Shown piece after piece: positions 5,581-10,584 of a stretch of DNA of 10,584 nucleotides. Both the position numbers and the translations under genes were made by a program. Location: positions 1 to 10,584 of the forward strand of contig JAEUIB010000507.1 of NCBI GenBank assembly GCA_016795255.1, given 5' to 3'. The notes beneath the pieces were generated by a model, which saw nothing but the letters and a program-made list of their open reading frames with translations, was not told the DNA's origin and searched no databases. The DNA is from Planctomycetota bacterium (lineage in GTDB: Bacteria; Planctomycetota; B15-G4; JADJEK01). The first letter of the stretch is position 1, and each line of letters starts with the position of its first letter.

Positions 5581-8169
5581 TCAAGGTGAGCTCGGGGTGC
5601 GGCGATAGAGGTCCGCCTTCGCGGAGTCGCCGCGCAGCTCGTACAGGTGCACCAGCGCCTTCCCGTACTGGACCGTGTACGGACTGTCCTTGCCGAACGT
5701 CGCCGCGAACGTGTCGTAGGCGCCGATCAGCAACGGTTCGGCGGCTTCGGTGTTCTCTTGCTCGAGGTACGTGAACCCGAGCGTGCCGGACAACCCGACG
5801 AGCGCCGGATGCGCGGGCGGCAGGATCGACGCGCCGGCTTCGAGGTGGCGCTTCGCGATCGTCTCGGCCTCGTCGTACTGCTTCGTGAGGTTCAGCGCGT
5901 TGACGAGCCCCGACGCGTCGTTCAGCGTCGTCGGATCGCCGGCGCCGGAGACGCGCGTGCGGATCTCGAGCACGTCGCGGTACTCGGTGAGCGCCAGGTC
6001 GGTCTCGCGCTTGCGCCACAGACACTTCGCGAGCGAGGACCGCGACGACAGCGTGTACGGGTTCTCCGCGCCCATCTTCTCGGATTGGATCCGGATGATC
6101 TCGCGGAGCTCGGCGATGGCTTCGTCGAGACGGCCGGCGTCGCGCAGGTAGCCGGCCAGGTTGCCCCGCAGCGCGAGCGTCCAGACGTTGTCGTCGCCGA
6201 ACTCACCGCGCGCACGCTGGACGAGGTCCGACTGCAGCGCGACGACGTCGGCTCGCTTGTTCAGTCCGGTCTTCACCAACGCGAGGTCGTTCCCGACGAG
6301 CAGCGTGTCGACGTGGTTCTTGCCGAGAGCCTCCTCGTGCTCCGCGAAAGAACGTTCGAGCGCGGGCTCGGCCTCGGCGAAGCGCCCGAGCTTCTGCAGG
6401 ATCGAGCCGCGTTGGCGCGCGCCGCGCAGCCGCACCGGTGCGTCCAGATCCGGAATGCGCGCGACGACCGCGTCGGCGTCGTCGAGCAGCGTCAGCGCTT
6501 CCTCGATGCGTCCGGCGAGGATCATCAGTTCGACCTGGTTCGACAGCAGCAGCGCGTAATCGCGCCCGTCGACGACGTTCGCCTCGCGCGACATCGTCGT
6601 CGCCCGCGCGAGGACGTCCAACGCGCGATCGCGGTCCCCGAGCGACTGGTACAGCCGGGCGATCTCGTTGCTGACCGGAGCGATCACCTCGGGCGACGTC
6701 AGGAACGCGTCGAACATGCGTTCGGTCGTCGACTCGAGTGCGTCGACGACCTTCAGGTCGAGCCCGCGATTCTCCGCGTTCGCTTGCGCGTACGAGTCGG
6801 TCAGCAGTTGCTTGATCGCTTGCGCGATGTTCGCGTCCTTCTTCGCGGACGCCTCGGCGTCGCGTGCGCGCTCCGCTTCCTGCGTCGCGGCGGCTTCCGC
6901 GAGTTCGGCGCGTTCGGCGGACTCCTTCGACGCCTTGGCTTCGCGGTTGGCACGAGTCTCTTCGGCGTTCGCGCGCTGCAGCGCCTTCAGCGCCACGGCG
7001 AGGCCGATCGCCAGAGCGACGATGACCGCGAGCGTGCTCGCGACGAGCGCGCGATGCCGCCGGACGAACACGCCGACGCGATACGTCGCGCTCGGAGGCC
7101 CGGACAGCGCCGGCTCGCCCGCGAGGAAGCGGCGCAGGTCCGCCGCGAACTCGCCGGCCGACGCGAAGCGGCGCGTGGGGTCCTTCTCGAGCGCCTTCGC
7201 GCAGATCCACTCGAGGTCCTGCGGGAGCGTCGAATCGACCGAGCGCAGCCGCTTCGGCTCGACGTCCTTCGCGATGCGTGCCGCCTCGGAGATGTTCTTG
7301 CCGTCCTGGTCGAGCGGCGGCTTGCCGCACAGCAGTTCGAACAGGATCACGCCGAGCGCGTAGACGTCGCTGCGCGTGTCGACGGCGTCGGGATCGCCGG
7401 AAAGCTGTTCCGGCGCCATGTAGCGCACGGTGCCGAGCAACTCGCCGCTGTTCGTGTGCAGCGTCGACGCGCCGTCGGGAGCCGCGACGCGCGCGACGCC
7501 GAAGTCGATGACCTTGACGTGGCCCGCGCCGTCGACGAGCAGGTTCGCCGGCTTGAGATCGCGGTGGATCACGCCCTTCTGGTGCGCGTGGTGCACGGCA
7601 TCGCAGATCGTCGCGACGAGTTCGACGCGCGCCACCGTGTCCAGCCGATGACGCTGCGCGTACTGCGTCAGCGGCGCGGCGTTCTCGAGGTACTCGAGCG
7701 CGTACCACGGCAACGTCAGGCGGATGCCGTCGCCGTGGAACTCGTGCGCTCCCGCGTCGAACACCTGGGCGATCGACGGATGCGACAGGCGCGCGAGGAT
7801 CTCGCTCTCGACGGTGAAGCGGCGCAGGATGCTGCTCGAGCGGAAGATCGGCTGCAGCACTTTCAGCGCGACGCGACGCTTCGGCTGATCCTGTTCGGCG
7901 AGGTAGACGGTGCCCATGCCGCCCGAGCCGATCGCGTGCAGCACCGTGTACTTGCCGATCTTCGCGCCCGTGAGATCGGCGCTGACGGTGCGCGCGAGGA
8001 ACTGTCCGCTCTCGGCTTCCTCGTCGGCGCGCAACAGGTCGACGACCAGCGCGCGCAGCTCGGCGTCGTCGCCGCAGCGTTGCGCGATCGCAGCGGTGCG
8101 AGCGTCGCCCTCGAGGTCGACGACGTCCTCGAAGATCTGCCGTGCGAGCACGGATTTCGGAGGGATCAC
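5581..8169 (-). CDS. Receptor-like serine/threonine protein kinase with TPR domain
   Basis: An 862-residue predicted membrane kinase that phosphorylates Ser/Thr. Residues 1-60 form a small helical N-terminal domain seen in planctomycete kinases. The kinase domain (about 74-350) is complete: glycine loop GSGGMGTVY (81-89), Lys103 in ALKVL, catalytic HRDLKPAN (202-209, base Asp204), Asp222 of DFG, APE (252-254) and Asp268. A single transmembrane helix lies near 374-394, followed by an Ala/Glu/Arg-rich coiled coil (396-450) and TPRs of the kinesin-light-chain type from about 500 to the end. This topology puts the kinase in the cytoplasm and the TPRs outside the membrane. The start is GTG 8169, 4 bp after the sigma-factor stop codon; the nearest GGAG is 12 nt away, so translation is probably coupled. 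The likely substrate is the co-encoded sigma factor (inference). Confidence 0.95.
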   Translation of the reverse strand: MIPPKSVLARQIFEDVVDLEGDARTAAIAQRCGDDAELRALVVDLLRADEEAESGQFLARTVSADLTGAKIGKYTVLHAIGSGGMGTVYLAEQDQPKRRVALKVLQPIFRSSSILRRFTVESEILARLSHPSIAQVFDAGAHEFHGDGIRLTLPWYALEYLENAAPLTQYAQRHRLDTVARVELVATICDAVHHAHQKGVIHRDLKPANLLVDGAGHVKVIDFGVARVAAPDGASTLHTNSGELLGTVRYMAPEQLSGDPDAVDTRSDVYALGVILFELLCGKPPLDQDGKNISEAARIAKDVEPKRLRSVDSTLPQDLEWICAKALEKDPTRRFASAGEFAADLRRFLAGEPALSGPPSATYRVGVFVRRHRALVASTLAVIVALAIGLAVALKALQRANAEETRANREAKASKESAERAELAEAAATQEAERARDAEASAKKDANIAQAIKQLLTDSYAQANAENRGLDLKVVDALESTTERMFDAFLTSPEVIAPVSNEIARLYQSLGDRDRALDVLARATTMSREANVVDGRDYALLLSNQVELMILAGRIEEALTLLDDADAVVARIPDLDAPVRLRGARQRGSILQKLGRFAEAEPALERSFAEHEEALGKNHVDTLLVGNDLALVKTGLNKRADVVALQSDLVQRARGEFGDDNVWTLALRGNLAGYLRDAGRLDEAIAELREIIRIQSEKMGAENPYTLSSRSSLAKCLWRKRETDLALTEYRDVLEIRTRVSGAGDPTTLNDASGLVNALNLTKQYDEAETIAKRHLEAGASILPPAHPALVGLSGTLGFTYLEQENTEAAEPLLIGAYDTFAATFGKDSPYTVQYGKALVHLYELRGDSAKADLYRRTPSSP

Positions 8170-8173
8170 GGCG

Positions 8174-8749
8174 TCAGGTCGCTCCGGAAGGATCCAACTC
8201 GCGCAGCAGCCACGCCCGCGCCGCGCGCCAACGTCGTTCGATCGTCCGCGCCGTCACTCCGAGCGCCTTGCCGGCTTCCGACGAACTGAGGCCGCCGAAG
8301 AACAACAACTCGACGACCGAAGCCGCCGGCGGATCCTCGCTTTGCAGCTTGGTCAGCGCGTCGTCGAGCGCCAGCAAGTCGAGCGGCCGCGGCGTGAACC
8401 AGGCCAGCGAGTCCGACAGCGGAGTCCGATCGCCACCCGGCGTCCGCTTGTCCGCCCGCTTGCGGCGCTCGTGGTCGACGAGGATCGAGCGCATCGCCTT
8501 CGCGGCGATCGCGAAAAAGTGCTCGCGGTTGTCGAACGCGCCGGCTTCCTGCTGCACCAGGCGCAGGAAGGCCTCGTTCATCAATGCGGTCGGTTGCAGC
8601 GTGTGGCCGGCGTCCTGGCCGGCCATCAGGCGATCGGCGAGTCGTCGCAACTCGGCCTGTACCAATGGGAAGAGTCCATGGGCGGCGTGCGGGTCGCCGC
8701 CCACCATGCGCCGGAGCAAACGCGTGACGTCGTTGTCCTGCGAACTCAT
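8174..8749 (-). CDS. ECF RNA polymerase sigma factor (TIGR02999/sigma70_ECF type)
   Basis: A 191-residue alternative sigma factor. Region 2 (about 8-98) has the family motif HTLQPTALMNEAFLRL (49-64), then NREHFFAIAAKAMRSILVDH (74-93). Region 4 (about 125-186) ends in a helix-turn-helix, LSSSEAGKALGVTARTIERR (154-173), for -35 recognition. The acidic DAED-type motif of region 2.2 in ordinary ECF factors is replaced here by QPTA, as in kinase-regulated ECF43-like groups, where threonine phosphorylation restores negative charge. No anti-sigma gene is adjacent; the next gene is a kinase. ATG 8749 is chosen because GAGGG (plus-strand CCCTC, 8756-8760) lies 6 nt upstream and the family normally starts here. 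An open frame continues far upstream but only as antisense to the Tat-protein gene. Confidence 0.94.
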   Translation of the reverse strand: MSSQDNDVTRLLRRMVGGDPHAAHGLFPLVQAELRRLADRLMAGQDAGHTLQPTALMNEAFLRLVQQEAGAFDNREHFFAIAAKAMRSILVDHERRKRADKRTPGGDRTPLSDSLAWFTPRPLDLLALDDALTKLQSEDPPAASVVELLFFGGLSSSEAGKALGVTARTIERRWRAARAWLLRELDPSGAT

Positions 8750-8902
8750 CGACGACCCTCGGAAACCGGCGGCATCATGCCCCGGATCGAACCCGAACGC
8801 CAAGACTGCCATGTCGAACCTCGAAGATTGGGAACGCCGGTGGCGTTCACCGGTCGTATCGAGCGAGCGTCTCGCGACGCACGTCCGTGAGGAGACGAAT
8901 CC
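8750..8902. promoter_or_regulatory. Divergent promoter region with ECF-like element and inverted repeat
   Basis: This 153-bp gap must hold promoters for the sigma-kinase unit (minus) and the Tat-protein genes (plus). On the plus strand GGAAC (8831-8835) is followed after 16 bp by GGTC (8852-8855), resembling the GGAAC...GTC pattern of ECF promoters, and would start transcription near 8863. The spacer contains an inverted repeat, CCGGTG (8837-8842) and CACCGG (8848-8853), overlapping a second pairing, AACGCC with GGCGTT. On the minus strand TTGGCG with CATGAT 18 bp further is a weak sigma70-like candidate. All of this is visual matching. Confidence 0.35.
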
Positions 8903-9838
8903 ATGGACCGCCGACACTTCCTTTCCCTGCTTTCGATCTCGGCCTTCGGGGGAGCGTTCCCGGCGCTCGCGTTCGGCCGGCGCACCGGCGACGACGCTCC
9001 GGAGACCGTCGCCCGGACGGGGCTGAAGCGCGCTCGAGCGGCCGGCAAGCCGCTGCTCGTGTTCGTGATTCCGGCCGAGCCGGCGGCCGCTTCGGGGCGC
9101 GGCGAGTGGTTCGGTTCGTGGCTGACGCTCGCGGACGACGCCTTGCTTGCCGATCTCGCGTTGTTCGAACGGGTCTGCGTTCCGATGGCGGCACTGGCCG
9201 GCCTCGGGATCCGCGACATCGACGACGCGAAGGAACCCGTGATGCTCTGCATCGAGACGCACGACGAGACTCCGCGCGCCATCGCGATCGACGGCGCGTT
9301 GGACGAGGAACTCGCGCGGCGGCTCGCGAACCCGTGGCCGCAGGAAGGCGAAACGTACGAGGCGGCCGAGAAGCGAGTCGGCGATGCGATCCGCGCGCGC
9401 AACGCGGCGTTGACGCAATGGCTGCGCGACGGCGTGAAGATCGACGAGTGCCTGCCGCGCCTCGCCGCGCAGGTCGACGCCACGCTGACCGAAGGCGAAC
9501 GCGAGCAGATCGCGAAGTCCGCGATGCAGCCGGCGGCGATCGAGCGTCCGCTGCTGGAGCGAGCCGCGGCCGTCGTTCGCAACGCTGCACTGACCGACGA
9601 CGCCGCAGCGCGCGACGCGGCCGTCGCGGCGATCGCGGCGGCGGTCGCCGATGCGGTTCGGACGAAGGCGCCCGAAGGTTCGACCTGGGCGCGCTCGAGC
9701 GGCTGCGGATTCGAGTTCGAGGATCCCGATCGCCACGGAGACACCGACGACGCCGGCATCGAATGCGGCATGGGATTCGTGCCGGACGAGGGCAGGCGCT
9801 TCCTGTTCTTCCTGCAAGGGGCCGACCGAGGGCGGTGA
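8903..9838 (+). CDS. Tat-exported protein with C-terminal GCG...CGMG motif, function unknown
   Basis: A 311-residue protein I cannot assign to a named family. It begins with a twin-arginine signal, MDRRHFLSLLSISAFGGAFP, so it is probably folded in the cytoplasm before export. Residues 45-97 (AGKPLLVFVIP, then ALLADLALFERVCVPM) have the alternating strand-helix look of a thioredoxin-like domain, but no CxxC is present. The middle (190-255) is helical and alanine-rich. The C-terminus carries a compact motif: W262, SGCGF with Cys268, then GIECGMGFVP with Cys288, then RRFLFFL (298-304). The two cysteines could bind a metal or cofactor or form a disulfide. GAGGAG (8889-8894) is 8 nt from ATG 8903. 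It is divergent from the sigma-kinase pair and followed 106 bp later by a paralogue. Confidence 0.85.
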   Translation: MDRRHFLSLLSISAFGGAFPALAFGRRTGDDAPETVARTGLKRARAAGKPLLVFVIPAEPAAASGRGEWFGSWLTLADDALLADLALFERVCVPMAALAGLGIRDIDDAKEPVMLCIETHDETPRAIAIDGALDEELARRLANPWPQEGETYEAAEKRVGDAIRARNAALTQWLRDGVKIDECLPRLAAQVDATLTEGEREQIAKSAMQPAAIERPLLERAAAVVRNAALTDDAAARDAAVAAIAAAVADAVRTKAPEGSTWARSSGCGFEFEDPDRHGDTDDAGIECGMGFVPDEGRRFLFFLQGADRGR

Positions 9839-9944
9839 CGGCGGAGGTGCGCAGCGTCCCGGTCGTTGCGGTGGTGCGGTGCCCCGGCCATCATGCGATC
9901 GCGATCGACGACGACCCCTCGACGCACGATCGCGGAGCCACGTC

Positions 9945-10584
9945 ATGGAACGCCGAGACTTCTTGCAGTGGATGGCCGCGGGGGCGGGTGGGCTCGCAGC
10001 GTCGCGTCTGACATTCGCGGACGAGCGCAAGGATGCGGTCGACTTCGATGCGCTCGTGACGGCGCAGCTCGAGCGCGCGACGAAGCGCGGCTGTCCGGTG
10101 ATCGCCGTGGTGGTGCCGAAGCTCTACCGCGATCAGTCCGAACGAGGCGACGTGTTCACGGCGTGGTTCGACGCCGTGGAGGACGCGAAGCTCGCCGAGC
10201 TCGCGCTGGTCGAGTTCGTCTGCGCGCCGCTCGACGCCTTGCGTCGTGCGCCAATCGATGGACTCGACGACGACGCGTGGATGTTCGCGTTGAACCCGAA
10301 GCCGACGGACTCGACACCCACGGATCGCACCGCGCCCGCGCCGGAAGAACGCTGGAGCGCGAGCCCCATCACGTTCGTGTTGCCGCGTCCGCACCGGCCG
10401 TACTTCGGACCCGAACCCGAGTCGGAACGTGAGGACGGCGCCAAGGCGCGTGAAACCTGGCCCACGGAGTGCGCGCGCATCGTGCATGAACGAGTGCGCA
10501 CCGCGCTGAACCTCGGCAGGGGTCTCGATGAGCTCGCGACGCGCGCGCGCGCGTCGCTCGATGCCGACGTGAAGAAGCGCGTCG
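9945..10584 (+). CDS. Second Tat-exported paralogue, 3' end outside window
   Basis: The frame is open for 213 codons to the window edge. It starts MERRDFLQWMAAGAGGLAAS, a twin-arginine signal like that of the preceding gene. The next block, RGCPVIAVVVP, then AWFDAVEDAKLAELALVEF and VCAPLDAL, aligns with AGKPLLVFVIP...LTLADDALLADLALFER and VCVPMAAL of its neighbour, so the two are tandem paralogues. Residues about 120-165 form a Pro/Glu/Arg-rich segment (LPRPHRPYFGPEPESERED) that replaces the corresponding part of the first protein. The C-terminus is not visible, so presence of the GCG...CGMG motif cannot be judged. GGAG (9934-9937) is 7 nt before ATG 9945. Function unknown; probably co-transcribed with the preceding gene. 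Confidence 0.85.
   Translation, partial: MERRDFLQWMAAGAGGLAASRLTFADERKDAVDFDALVTAQLERATKRGCPVIAVVVPKLYRDQSERGDVFTAWFDAVEDAKLAELALVEFVCAPLDALRRAPIDGLDDDAWMFALNPKPTDSTPTDRTAPAPEERWSASPITFVLPRPHRPYFGPEPESEREDGAKARETWPTECARIVHERVRTALNLGRGLDELATRARASLDADVKKRV

Noticed and set aside
5647..8289. Very long open frame on the plus strand opposite the kinase gene
   Set aside because: Its protein is Arg/Asp/Val-rich low-complexity with no domain, as expected for an antisense frame of GC-rich DNA; the minus strand encodes a complete kinase with every catalytic motif.
9888..9915. GATCGCGATC palindrome between the two Tat-protein genes
   Set aside because: Short GATC/CGATCG palindromes are abundant in this composition and there is no spacing or repetition suggesting an operator.
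8750..10030. Upstream extension of the sigma-factor frame to over 600 codons
   Set aside because: The extra part is antisense to a Tat-signal gene with its own ribosome site, and the sigma family normally begins at the ATG at 8749, which has GAGGG 6 nt upstream.

Overview
The window is GC-rich bacterial chromosome (about two thirds G+C by eye, strong G/C third-codon preference) and most likely comes from a Planctomycetota-type genome. The evidence is an ECF sigma factor of the sort expanded in that phylum (motif HTLQPTAL...EAFLRL), placed 4 bp upstream of a Hanks-type kinase with a C-terminal TPR domain, together with twin-arginine-exported hypothetical proteins. The phylum call is inference; no rRNA or marker gene is present.

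Layout. Bases 1 to about 139 are the 3' end of a group II intron (domain V and a domain VI-like arm); its reverse transcriptase would lie outside the window. It abuts, and may run into, the start codon of a D-amino-acid oxidase-family gene (138-1118, +). Directly after that stop codon is a GGGGACAG repeat cluster (1119-1234) bounded by 11-bp direct repeats. Then come three consecutive + strand lipoprotein genes: a FlgO/CsgG-like protein (1433-2125), an LpoB-like protein (2236-2841) and a COG3014-like TPR protein (2941-4434). The last converges on, and overlaps by 81 bp, an arginase/agmatinase-superfamily gene (4354-5406, -). Further right on the minus strand are the TPR receptor kinase (5581-8169) and its ECF sigma factor (8174-8749), the sigma factor first. 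Divergent from them, across a 153-bp regulatory gap, are two tandem paralogous Tat-signal proteins (8903-9838 and 9945 to the window edge).

How the genes work together. The sigma factor and kinase look like a two-gene signalling unit in which the kinase, with TPRs predicted outside the cytoplasmic membrane, could phosphorylate the sigma factor at a threonine in region 2.2. The divergent Tat-protein genes are the closest candidate targets: an ECF-type promoter-like element and an inverted repeat lie in front of them. The lipoprotein trio resembles, from memory, LpoB/COG3014 neighbourhoods of gamma-proteobacteria and may be an envelope or peptidoglycan-related assembly. No CRISPR array, tRNA or rRNA was seen.
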